From: Anaeromassilibacillus sp001305115
Lineage (GTDB): Bacteria > Bacillota > Clostridia > Oscillospirales > Acutalibacteraceae
NCBI GenBank assembly: GCA_042854365.1
Contig: AP031437.1
Location: 2,046,001 to 2,110,000, forward strand
Length of the DNA: 64,000 bases
Reading direction: 5' to 3'
Of the stretch, positions 42,732 to 51,043 are shown in pieces; position 1 is the stretch's first letter, and each line of letters starts with the position of its first letter. The notes under the pieces are model-generated. The model did no database searches and was not told the origin of the DNA. It saw only the letters and a list, made by a program, of their open reading frames with translations. The position numbers and the translations under genes are program-made.

Positions 42732-44483
42732 GCCAACTCGCCTCCCTTCTGATCGAAGTCGCCGCCACCTTTTGTCTGATTCTCATAGACCTCCTGATAG
42801 ATCTTATTGGTCTTCAGCAGATTTTCATGGGTGTCCAGTCCATCGATTCGCCCGTCGTCCAGCACCAAAATGCGATCTGCATCCTGTACACTGGAGATCC
42901 TCTGAGCGATAATAAATTTTGTCGTGTTGGGAATCTCCTCGCGGAACGCCCGGCGGATTTTGGCATCCGTGGCGGTATCCACTGCGCTGGTAGAATCATC
43001 CAAAATTAAAATCTTCGGCTTCTTTAACAATGCGCGCGCAATGCAAAGGCGCTGTTTCTGTCCACCAGAGACGTTCGTTCCTCCCTGTTCGATATAAGTA
43101 TGATACCCCTTCGGCATCTGCTGGATAAACTCATCTGCGCAGGCCAACTGACAGGCGCGTTTGCATGCCTCTTCCGTTGCATTTTTATCGCCCCAACGCA
43201 AGTTCTCCAAAATCGTCCCGCTAAACAACACGTTCTTTTGCAGAACCACCGCTACCTCATTGCGCAACGTCTCCAAGTCATAGTCTCGTACATCGCGGCC
43301 ACCCACACGTACTGTACCCTCGGATACATCGTACAGGCGGCTGATTAAATTGACAAGGCTCGACTTTGCGCTGCCGGTCCCGCCAATCACGCCGATGGTC
43401 TCCCCGGGGCGAACATGTAGATCGATGTCTTGTAAGACTGGTTTTCCACTGCCATGCCGGTAAGAAAAACTCACATGGTCAAAATCGACGCTGCCGTCTG
43501 CAATTTCGGTGCAAGCCTCTGTTGGGCTCTGGATGTCAGGATTTTCGTTGATAACTTCTGCAATGCGGTGCATACTTGCAACACTCATTGTAATCATAAC
43601 GAACACCATGGAGAGCATCATCAAACTCATCAAGATATTCATAACGTAGCTGAACAGACTCGTCAGTTCACCAGTGGTCAAACTGCCGACCGTAATCATC
43701 TGCGCACCAAACCAGCTGAGGGACAGAATGCACCCATACATCGCCAGCATCATAGCAGGATTGTTAAAAGCAAGCATACCTTCAGCCTTTACAAACAAGC
43801 GATAAAGATTCTGAGCTGCCTTTTGAAACTTTTCGGTCTCAAATTTCTCCCGTACAAAGGATTTGACCACCCGAATGGCGGAAACATTTTCTTGAACGCT
43901 CGCGTTTAGATCGTCGTATTTGCGGAACACCTGATCGAATAAGCTCATGGTTCTCCACATAATCAGACCCAAGCAGATCGCCAAAAAGATAATCGCCACA
44001 ACAAAAACCATACTGATCCGATTATTGATCGAAAACGCCATAAAAAGCGCACAAATCATCATCACCGGCGCACGCACACACATGCGCAAGACCATCTGAT
44101 AAGCATTCTGCACATTGGTGACATCCGTGGTCAAACGGGTCACCAACCCAGCGGTGGAATATTTGTCGATGTTGGAAAAAGAAAAGCGCTGGATGTTGGC
44201 AAACATCGCATCGCGCAAATTACAGGAAAAACCTGTTGCCGCATTGGCTGCAAATTTTCCAGCCAGAATTCCAAAAAGCAGGCACAGTGCGGCTGCAACC
44301 AGCATCATGGCCCCCACACGATAAACGGTGGACATCTCTCCTGTGTTAATGCCGTCGTCGATAATCGACGCCATCATGAGAGGAATGGTCAATTCCATGA
44401 CCGGACTCCAGCATCGTAAAAAGTGGGGCTAAAAAGGAGTCCCGCTTATACTGCCGGATCTGAGAAGTAAGTGTGTGGATCAT
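42728..44483 (-). pseudogene. ABC exporter half-transporter with a 5' frameshift
   Basis: The expected start is the ATG at 44483, which has a perfect GGAAGGAGG site and begins M-I-H-T-L-T-S-Q-I-R-Q-Y-K-R-D-S. After about 27 codons one extra base (around 44399-44403) throws this frame into a stop at 44346, while homology continues in the other frame from 44398 (M-E-L-T-I-P-L-M-M) for 556 residues. An ATG at 44398 with GGAG seven bases upstream could restart translation, losing most of the first span. Walker B reads L-I-L-D-D-S and the switch residue is Gln, so this is the ATPase with the degenerate site, as is normal in heterodimers. A sequencing error is possible. Confidence 0.8.
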
Positions 44484-44568
44484 AGAAATCCTCCTTCCAT
44501 TTTGTTTGGCACAAAACTGTACGATATAGAACTATATGGTTCAAAAACAGCTTGATGTTGAAACGAAA

Positions 44569-45015
44569 TTACTCCATAGGTTCTTGAATCCGATCGCGTA
44601 GCTTCTTTAACAAAACCAATAATTCCTCGTGCTCCTTTGGGGTGATAGCGGACTCCACCAGCTCCTCCGCTTGCAAAATGGATGACTCTACACGGCAATG
44701 AATCTCCTTTCCCAATGGCGTCGGTACAATTTTTTTTAAACGCGCATCATGCGCCACACCTTCCCGACGAATATACCCTTTGTGTTCCATCAGCTTTAAA
44801 ATGCTGGTGACAGTAGAACGTGTAATATCAAAGCGGGATTCAATATCTTTCTGATAAATGTCATGCCCTTCATTGCGATGCAAATAAGCTAAGATCATAC
44901 TGTGCATGGGTGTAATATCGTCATGGACATTTTTAGCAATGATATAATTCATCTTCCGCTCGATCAGGTTCCCCAGTGTCCGGATTTGGAACGTCAGAGC
45001 TTTTTCCGGATTCAT
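44569..45015 (-). CDS. MarR-family transcriptional regulator
   Basis: A 148-residue winged-helix repressor. The recognition region reads F-D-I-T-R-S-T-V-T-S-I-L-K-L-M-E and the wing D-A-R-L-K-K-I. It begins the operon with the two ABC exporter genes (85 bases to the next start), the usual layout for self-regulated drug or lipid efflux. GGAGG precedes the ATG. Confidence 0.92.
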   Translation of the reverse strand: MNPEKALTFQIRTLGNLIERKMNYIIAKNVHDDITPMHSMILAYLHRNEGHDIYQKDIESRFDITRSTVTSILKLMEHKGYIRREGVAHDARLKKIVPTPLGKEIHCRVESSILQAEELVESAITPKEHEELLVLLKKLRDRIQEPME

Positions 45016-45059
45016 ATTGTGCCTCCATCTGTTTTATTTCAAACTGTTTTGTATAGAAC

Positions 45060-45087
45060 ATTATACGGCCAATTCTTGAAATGTCAA
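45060..45087 (-). promoter_or_regulatory. Promoter and candidate operator of the MarR operon
   Basis: Minus-strand TTGACA and TATAAT with a 16-base spacer. GTATA/TATAC arms at about 45051-45066 overlap the -10 and could be the MarR site. Confidence 0.75.
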
Positions 45088-45203
45088 GTTCTTTTTTCGA
45101 CAACCGTTAAAACTTACAGAATTTATTTTTTCATCTACATATTTTATACCGAATGGTAAAGTAGAAATCAGTCGGTATGCTTCTAACGGCTTCTCTCAGA
45201 GGT

Positions 45204-45230
45204 GTAATGCCCCGCTTGTCTTGGCATTAC
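45204..45230. other. Hairpin in the gap between the MarR operon and the broken ORF
   Basis: Perfect GTAATGCC/GGCATTAC arms with an 11-base loop and no T-run. The remaining bases of 45088-45366 are A/T-rich without a gene. Confidence 0.45.
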
Positions 45231-45366
45231 CTAAAAACCTTTCTCCCGCTTATCGCCTTATATTGGAAATACTTTTCATATTTGTGACAAGGTCATTTTT
45301 CATTTCAACTGTATGAAACACGTTTAAATCGTAGTAAACGGCTGGCATAAATTTCCTTCATTTATT

Positions 45367-45717
45367 CTATGGGAATGATTTAGAAAGCCTTTTCCCCTCG
45401 AATCCTTCTCCATCATCCAATAAAGATTTAAATACAAGTGTCATCCACTCTGCATGATCAACGATTTTTGCGATTGCTTTATCTAAATCATAAATTTTTT
45501 TAGATTCAGTACTTTCTTCCGTTGTTCAACACGCGTCTGGAAAATGTTCATGATCCCTTGTACTTTTGCAAATACAGTCTATATGGAGCATATCTTTAAA
45601 TATATAAGGAATCTTTTTCCAATCATACGAGACCGCGGGTTCATCTTTATGCCCTTCAATACCAGGAAACCGATAGCAGCGCCTAGGGCTATCGGAACAT
45701 AAAGCAAACACAATCAT
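45367..45717 (-). pseudogene. Hypothetical ORF interrupted by an in-frame stop
   Basis: From an ATG at 45717 with a GGGGTGA site, 63 codons run to a TGA at 45526-45528. The same frame then continues for 52 further codons with protein-like composition (E-S-K-K-I-Y-D-L-D-K-A-I-A-K-I) to a TAG. A single nonsense change in a ~116-residue gene explains this best. The product was not recognised. No hairpin follows the TGA that would suggest selenocysteine. Confidence 0.45.
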
Positions 45718-45855
45718 TGCATCACCCCATTTTTATGCCCATAATGGGGACTTTATATATATCGGATTTGCCGACCTATATGGATACTCATCCTATCGGA
45801 ACTGGAAGCAATTGTTATAAATTCCCCGTCATCCTCTCTCCCAAACTTTTGTACA

Positions 45856-46746
45856 CTACCAATCTTGGAATAGCTTTCCTAGCTGTATCACCTTTTTTGT
45901 TGCATAATCGCACAAAATTTCTATTTTTCCGGCATCTTTATCCAACTGCATAAAAAATTTCTGACACGTCCTGCAAGGCATACCTACTTTTCCGTCCGAC
46001 ATCACTACAACTATTTTCACAATTTGATTTTCTCCATTTGTAATCATATTTGCTATCGCATTTCTTTCTGCACACATTCTCAAAGAGCAAGTGGCATCCA
46101 TACAAACACCGACGCAGATGTCTCCCTTTTCTGTAAGAAGTGCAACCGAAACAGAGCCAACTTCAAGTAAGTGGGAAGATTTCCTTTCGTACTGTACTTT
46201 CCTTGCAGCAATATATAGTTTGTCCCATGTCCCGTCATATTGTGAAAGCGCTTGTTCTTCCATTCTTCGCACAAAATCCTCTTTTCCCTCACAATAACGA
46301 TCTATATCGTAGGGAAAATTTTGTGCAAGGATTTTTTTTATTTGTGCGTATTCATCCCGTTCTTTTTTATGAGTGCGCATATAATCCCGGAATGCAAGGT
46401 GCCTTCCGATGTTGTTCCAATCGTCCGCGTGGAAGATATGGATTTGATGAGTTCGTTCATCTCCACCCTTCCGGAGATAGCGCCTGCCAGCTATTCCAAA
46501 TTCTCCGAGGTATTCATAACCTATACTAGAAAAGTCCCCTGAAACAATATCCACTTGTTCAAGGCTTCTCACTACTGCCATAATGTCAATAATCGGTTTA
46601 GCCGCCAGTCCCGGAACAGATGTACTGCCGATGTGATAGATTGTAATACAATTACCTTTTAATATTGCGCTTATCTTTTCTTTTTCTTGCTCATATTTTA
46701 ACGGCCATTCCGGATTATAATCCAAAACGGTTATATGCTGTGGCAT
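45856..46746 (-). CDS. GrpB/UPF0157 nucleotidyltransferase-like domain fused to a cytidine-deaminase-like domain
   Basis: A 296-residue two-domain protein. Residues ~1-165 match the GrpB family (Y-H-I-G-S-T-S-V-P-G-L-x-x-K-P-I-I-D-I). Residues ~185-290 match a cytidine/blasticidin deaminase fold with zinc ligands C-A-E-R-N-A and P-C-R-T-C. The deaminase half could act on cytidine or a nucleoside antibiotic such as blasticidin S; the substrate is not known. GGGAGGGGG before the ATG sets the start. The surrounding DNA is A+T-richer than the rest of the window, hinting at transfer. Confidence 0.82.
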   Translation of the reverse strand: MPQHITVLDYNPEWPLKYEQEKEKISAILKGNCITIYHIGSTSVPGLAAKPIIDIMAVVRSLEQVDIVSGDFSSIGYEYLGEFGIAGRRYLRKGGDERTHQIHIFHADDWNNIGRHLAFRDYMRTHKKERDEYAQIKKILAQNFPYDIDRYCEGKEDFVRRMEEQALSQYDGTWDKLYIAARKVQYERKSSHLLEVGSVSVALLTEKGDICVGVCMDATCSLRMCAERNAIANMITNGENQIVKIVVVMSDGKVGMPCRTCQKFFMQLDKDAGKIEILCDYATKKVIQLGKLFQDW

Positions 46747-46974
46747 AGGACAGCCCCCTCCCAATTACCTTCTACCTATCCCGATTCTTAGGGCTGTCTC
46801 AAATTTGAAAGATCCCGCTAAACGATCCCATTTCTTTGTTCTCTCCTGCATAATCGTTTTGATATTTGTATGTCTTTTCGCTAGCCCATCGGTAACATAT
46901 TTCGAAAAAATGATTCTCTGTTATTAATCATATATGCAATGGGGATGCCTCCACTCCCTTCCAATTGGGTTGAA

Positions 46975-47871
46975 TCAAAAATTTTTATCAATGAATTCAA
47001 AGAATGGTTTTTTATTCACTTTATCTGGATGATTCCTATACCAATCAAACGCTTCCTGTAGTCCTTCATACAATGGTTTCACCTCTTGCATGAGTTCGTA
47101 CTGCTTTGTAACATCAAGATCATATTCATAGTTATAAAAACTAAAATAGTTTCTCTGTTCAATGTCCTTGTACACATTCACACATTCAAGTTGAGCACCT
47201 ACAACCTGATAACAAATTTTTACCCAATCATGGACAGATACTGTCGTTTGATTCCCTACGTTAAAAACGTGTCGAGAAGGTTTATTATCTAAGAGAATGT
47301 CTATAAATTTGCATAAATCGCCAATATGAAAAAACTGCAATTTCATATCCCCATTTTGGGGCAGATAGAACGTTCTGTTTTTCATGGCACAATCAAAAAC
47401 AAACGCTTCTCTGTACACATTATTCATGGGACCATATAAATACGGGGGCCTAAGAATGTACGCATTTGGGTTTCTTTTCAATAGAACTGCTTCAGCGTCT
47501 ATTTTCCTTGTCCCATATTCCCCCCAAAACTTATTAATTGCTAATGGCGCCTCTTCTTTAATGGGTTGAGGGGAATACTCCGGATATACAGCGCTTGAAC
47601 TAATAAAGATGTAATCTTCATAACCATCCAAAGCATCCAGCAATAATGCAATATCGTTACCAGTGTATGCAGTATCGATCACAACATCAAAATGAGTATT
47701 GCGAAGTGCGTTTCCCAGATGATGCCTATCCGCTTGAATAAGCTTTACGCCTTTCGACTGTTCTCTCGTATTCCGATTTAATACGTATACGTCATATCCC
47801 TTTGAAACATAATACTCAGCAATATATCTGCTTACAAAGACAGTCCCACCAGTTATAAGAAATCTCTTCAT
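46975..47871 (-). CDS. NAD-dependent epimerase/dehydratase family protein
   Basis: A 298-residue short-chain dehydrogenase-type protein with the nucleotide-binding start F-L-I-T-G-G-T-V-F-V-S, S-S-S-A-V-Y at the catalytic Ser, and a Y-G-T-R-K pair that fits the Y-x-x-x-K active site. It probably acts on a nucleotide sugar or a similar metabolite. GGAGGG precedes the ATG. Codons are strongly A/T-biased compared with flanking genes. Confidence 0.85.
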   Translation of the reverse strand: MKRFLITGGTVFVSRYIAEYYVSKGYDVYVLNRNTREQSKGVKLIQADRHHLGNALRNTHFDVVIDTAYTGNDIALLLDALDGYEDYIFISSSAVYPEYSPQPIKEEAPLAINKFWGEYGTRKIDAEAVLLKRNPNAYILRPPYLYGPMNNVYREAFVFDCAMKNRTFYLPQNGDMKLQFFHIGDLCKFIDILLDNKPSRHVFNVGNQTTVSVHDWVKICYQVVGAQLECVNVYKDIEQRNYFSFYNYEYDLDVTKQYELMQEVKPLYEGLQEAFDWYRNHPDKVNKKPFFEFIDKNF

Positions 47872-47917
47872 GTTTGTCCCTCCACAAATTGATTTTCATA
47901 AGCTGCGTTTATACTAA

Positions 47918-47952
47918 AATCGGACACTCCAGCGCCGCCGGAATGTCCGATT
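47918..47952 (-). terminator. Terminator of the corA-CDF operon
   Basis: AATCGGACA/TGTCCGATT arms with additional inner pairs; TTTTAGTAT follows on the minus strand. Confidence 0.72.
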
Positions 47953-47987
47953 CAGGATACACAAGTCTGTTTTCGTTGGTAGGAATT

Positions 47988-49172
47988 TCATTTTTTTGCC
48001 AAATGCGGTACATAATCGTGGTCTACCGTCAGCACTGTAAAATAGGTTGGGTCCAATCGGGAAATGCCCTGCGAAATCCGCTGTATCAACTCAGAATCAC
48101 TCCACTGAAAATCAAATGGTACACAGACATCAAAAATTACATTGGTATGCGTCGTTCCCCAAACAACGCGAAAATCATGCATACTGATTTGCTCGGAAAG
48201 TTCTTCGAGCAGATGTATCACTTGTTCTTTCAGCTTTGTCGTACGCGCATCGTCTGTGACCACCGGGTCCAAGTGAATGACCAGATGAATATTCATATCC
48301 CGCAAAAAATCTCTTTCAATATTGTCAATGATGTCATGACTGACCAAAATGTCCTGCTCCGCAGGAACTTCACAGTGAACGGAGGCAAAACAACGCCCTG
48401 GCCCATAGTTATGCACAGTCAAATCATGGAGGCCCAAAACACCGTCATAACTGAGTATTTTTTCATAGATACTTTGCACCAGCTCTTCTGTTGGAGCACT
48501 TCCCAACAGGGGATTGCTGGTTTCCATAATCAGGTGAACACCACCAATGACAATCAAAATAGCGACAACCATCCCCATCCAACCGTCCAGATTGTAACCG
48601 GTCAGCTTGGTGACCGCCATACCGGCTAAAATGGCAATTGTACTGAACACATCATTCCGGCTGTCTGCCGCCGTTGCTTCCAGCGTCGTCGATGCAATCC
48701 GCCGGCCAATTGTGCGGTAGAACACAAACTGCCACAGCTTGAGTAATACAGAGACCACCAGGACCACCACTGCCAATAAGCTGATCTCACTATCCTCTGG
48801 ATGAAGAATCTTCTCCAAAGAGGACTGCGCCAACTGAAATCCCAACAATAGAATAACCAACGATACAATCAGCCCACTGATATACTCAATTCTCGCATGG
48901 CCATACGGATGTTCTTTATCCGCTGGTTTTGCAGAAAGCTTAAAACCCACTAGGGTTACCACCGAGGACGCTGAATCCGACAGGTTATTGACTGCATCGG
49001 CCACAATGGCGACGCTGTGAAATGCGATGCCTGCCAAAATCTTGATACAGAATAACAGCACATTGGTGGCAATTCCTACAATCCCTGCAAATTTACCATA
49101 TTGTTCCCGCACTGCATGGTTCTCTACATCTTGATAATTTTTAATGAACAGACGCACTAAGAAATCGGTCAT
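47988..49172 (-). CDS. Cation diffusion facilitator family transporter
   Basis: Exports divalent metals (Zn, Mn, Fe or Co) in exchange for protons. The 394-residue protein has six spans, the metal-site pattern D-A-V-N-N-L-S-D and a second D-S-R-N-D, plus H-P-Y-G-H-A-R-I-E after span 3. The C-terminal ~180 residues hold one or two cytoplasmic metal-sensing domains, longer than in minimal CDFs. GAGGAG sets the start at 49172. It is last in an operon with corA and an Fe-S hydro-lyase subunit. Confidence 0.93.
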   Translation of the reverse strand: MTDFLVRLFIKNYQDVENHAVREQYGKFAGIVGIATNVLLFCIKILAGIAFHSVAIVADAVNNLSDSASSVVTLVGFKLSAKPADKEHPYGHARIEYISGLIVSLVILLLGFQLAQSSLEKILHPEDSEISLLAVVVLVVSVLLKLWQFVFYRTIGRRIASTTLEATAADSRNDVFSTIAILAGMAVTKLTGYNLDGWMGMVVAILIVIGGVHLIMETSNPLLGSAPTEELVQSIYEKILSYDGVLGLHDLTVHNYGPGRCFASVHCEVPAEQDILVSHDIIDNIERDFLRDMNIHLVIHLDPVVTDDARTTKLKEQVIHLLEELSEQISMHDFRVVWGTTHTNVIFDVCVPFDFQWSDSELIQRISQGISRLDPTYFTVLTVDHDYVPHLAKK

Positions 49173-49195
49173 ACCATTCTCCTCGCTTTGGCGCT

Positions 49196-49726
49196 CTAAT
49201 CCACAAAGAGGCTTCCTCCCACACAATCGATCGTTACAAATAGGGGAAACTGTTCGATCTGAAGCTCCTTGACCGACTCACAACCGAGGTCCTCATAAGC
49301 AAGCACTTTGAGATTTCGCACACATTTGGCAGCCAACGCACCAGCACCACCAATGGCGCAAAGATACACAGCCCCATTGCGGCGAATCGCATCCACCACT
49401 GCCGGGGCACGATTCCCCTTTCCAATCATACAAATCATGCCCAGATCTAGCAGGCGTGGCGCAAAGACATCCATGCGGGAAGAAGTCGTAGGCCCGCACG
49501 AACCAATCGGCAACCCCTCTGGGGCTGGAGTTGGCCCTGCGTAATACACCGTAGCTCCTTTTAAAGGAAACGGAGGCTCTTCCCCGTGGTCCAATTGCTC
49601 GCAAATCCGCTTATGCGCGGCATCGCGCGCAGTGTAAATGGTGCCGCTCAGCAAAATTTGATCCCCTGCGCGAAGTGTCTTCGCACATTGAAGCAGCTCA
49701 TTTGTATGAATCTGAATGCGTTCCAT
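49196..49726 (-). CDS. Fe-S hydro-lyase beta subunit (fumarase/tartrate dehydratase C-terminal type)
   Basis: A 176-residue protein equivalent to the beta chain of class I fumarase or L(+)-tartrate dehydratase. The substrate loop S-C-G-P-T-T-S-S-R-M-D and G-K-G-N-R are clear. The [4Fe-4S]-bearing alpha chain normally precedes this gene but is absent here: the upstream gene is corA. It may pair with an alpha chain encoded elsewhere. GGAGG seven bases upstream fixes the start. Confidence 0.9.
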   Translation of the reverse strand: MERIQIHTNELLQCAKTLRAGDQILLSGTIYTARDAAHKRICEQLDHGEEPPFPLKGATVYYAGPTPAPEGLPIGSCGPTTSSRMDVFAPRLLDLGMICMIGKGNRAPAVVDAIRRNGAVYLCAIGGAGALAAKCVRNLKVLAYEDLGCESVKELQIEQFPLFVTIDCVGGSLFVD

Positions 49727-49785
49727 AGTTGAATCCTCCATAAAAAAGGGAGCTGCCCAGCAGTTCCCCATTTCAGTCCGTCTGT

Positions 49786-50709
49786 TTAGAACATATCCTT
49801 CTTTCGAAGAATCAGGTAAGCAGCCCCCATGCTCACAATCGCCAAAAGCAACGGGAACCAAAAATACGGCAAAGGCAGGCCCGATACATTCATGCCATAA
49901 AAACTGGAAATAACCGTCGGGATAGAAATCAACAGTGTGATCGAAGCCAAAACCTTCATCACAATATTCAGGTTATTGCTGATGACCGAAGCAAAGGCAT
50001 CCATCGTTCCGGAAAGAATGTTGAGGTAGATGCTGGACATCTCAATCGCCTGCCGCACTTCAATCAACACATCCTCTAGCAGATCTTGGTCATCCTCATA
50101 GAGCTTAATCACTCTTCCTCTCGAAATCTTTTCGATTGTGATTTCGCTGCCTTTGAGTGAAGAAGAGAAATAAACAAGGGACTTTTCAATATCCAAAAGC
50201 TGAATCAGCTCAGAGTTCTTCATCGATTTGCGCAATTCCCGCTCCACATGGCTGCTGAGCTTATCAATCTGCTTCAAATACTGCAAATACTTTGTTGCAA
50301 TCCGAAGCATCAGATGGAGGATAAAGCGCGTTTTCAGATTCGTCTGTACCCCTTTGACCACTCCGTCGGTAAACTCATCAATTACAGGATTTTCCCGCGT
50401 GCAGACCGTAATTACGTTTTTCTCTGTGATAATGATACCGAGCGGCGTCGTGGTATAAGTCACATGGCTGCCAGTCGTCTCAATCACCGGCATATCGATA
50501 ATCACCAATGTACTGTAATCCTCTGTATCAATATGGGAAGATTCCTCCTCGTCCATTGCCGCACGGAAGAAATCTGGCTCAATTTGAAAATCCTCAATCA
50601 AACCGCTGATCTCTGCATCCGTCGGAGCAATACAGTTGATCCAACAACCGGGCTCGCATGCCTCCAACTGGGTAATGTGTCCGTCAATCGTCTTGTAGTA
50701 GGACAGCAT
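49786..50709 (-). CDS. corA: CorA-family magnesium/divalent metal channel
   Basis: A 307-residue CorA-type protein: a long cytoplasmic funnel, then two C-terminal spans with the Y-G-M-N signature between them and a basic end (R-K-K-D). Takes up Mg2+ or Co2+/Ni2+. GGAG lies nine bases before the ATG at 50709; an ATG three codons earlier touches that site and is unlikely. The start lies inside a small upstream ORF, and the leader holds further control elements. Confidence 0.93.
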   Translation of the reverse strand: MLSYYKTIDGHITQLEACEPGCWINCIAPTDAEISGLIEDFQIEPDFFRAAMDEEESSHIDTEDYSTLVIIDMPVIETTGSHVTYTTTPLGIIITEKNVITVCTRENPVIDEFTDGVVKGVQTNLKTRFILHLMLRIATKYLQYLKQIDKLSSHVERELRKSMKNSELIQLLDIEKSLVYFSSSLKGSEITIEKISRGRVIKLYEDDQDLLEDVLIEVRQAIEMSSIYLNILSGTMDAFASVISNNLNIVMKVLASITLLISIPTVISSFYGMNVSGLPLPYFWFPLLLAIVSMGAAYLILRKKDMF

Positions 50710-50767
50710 TGCGTTCATCTCCTTTATTATCTTTTCGTATGTCGCCGCATAAAGGGTCCGGTTTCAC
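50684..50767 (-). CDS. Candidate leader peptide overlapping the corA start (27 aa)
   Basis: A GTG with a very good GGGAGGTGG site opens a 27-codon frame (V-K-P-D-P-L-C-G-D-I-R-K-D) that ends 26 bases inside corA in another frame. Such an overlap suits translational control of corA. The peptide is not recognised. Confidence 0.45.
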   Translation of the reverse strand: MKPDPLCGDIRKDNKGDERNAVLLQDD

Positions 50768-50799
50768 AATGCCACCTCCCAACGAGCGCCGGAATGCGC

Positions 50800-50826
50800 A
50801 AAAAAATGCGCGCGGGTCCACGCGCG
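50800..50826 (-). terminator. Terminator-like hairpin in the corA leader (candidate attenuator)
   Basis: On the minus strand CGCGCG, six bases, CGCGCG, then CATTTTTTT. It lies about 20 bases after the expected start and before the leader ORF, so it would cut the corA transcript short. Confidence 0.55.
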
Positions 50827-50844
50827 AATATGATAATCATTTAT
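50826..50844. promoter_or_regulatory. Fur-box-like palindrome at the corA start site
   Basis: The core ATGATAATCAT equals the centre of the classic Fur box; 14 of 19 positions match that box overall. It lies just downstream of the -10, a repressor position. Confidence 0.5.
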
Positions 50845-50853
50845 AACAAATTC

Positions 50854-50881
50854 ATTATAGCACAGAAAAAGGAGATTTCAA
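50854..50881 (-). promoter_or_regulatory. Promoter of the corA operon
   Basis: Minus-strand TTGAAA and TATAAT with a 16-base spacer. Confidence 0.72.
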
Positions 50882-50997
50882 GGGTGTGAAGCACATTTTG
50901 CATATTATTCCCGAAAACTTGCCCTCCAATGCCGTACACAGCCCAATTTGGCCTAAAATCATTCTTTTTTCATCAAACCATGAGAAAAGGCCAACAA

Positions 50998-51022
50998 AAA
51001 GCCCGGAAAAAATCCGGGCTTT
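50998..51022 (-). terminator. Terminator of ftsZ
   Basis: AAAGCCCGGA paired with TCCGGGCTTT around an A-rich loop; TTGTTGG follows on the minus strand. Confidence 0.85.
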
Positions 51023-51043
51023 CAAACAATTCAATATGTAAAA

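Noticed and set aside
45526..45528. Selenocysteine at the in-frame TGA
   Set aside because: No stem-loop follows at the distance of a bacterial SECIS, and the flanking protein is not a known selenoprotein type.
50710..50847. Mg2+ (M-box) riboswitch before corA
   Set aside because: The conserved M-box helices and sequence blocks are absent and the leader is too short.
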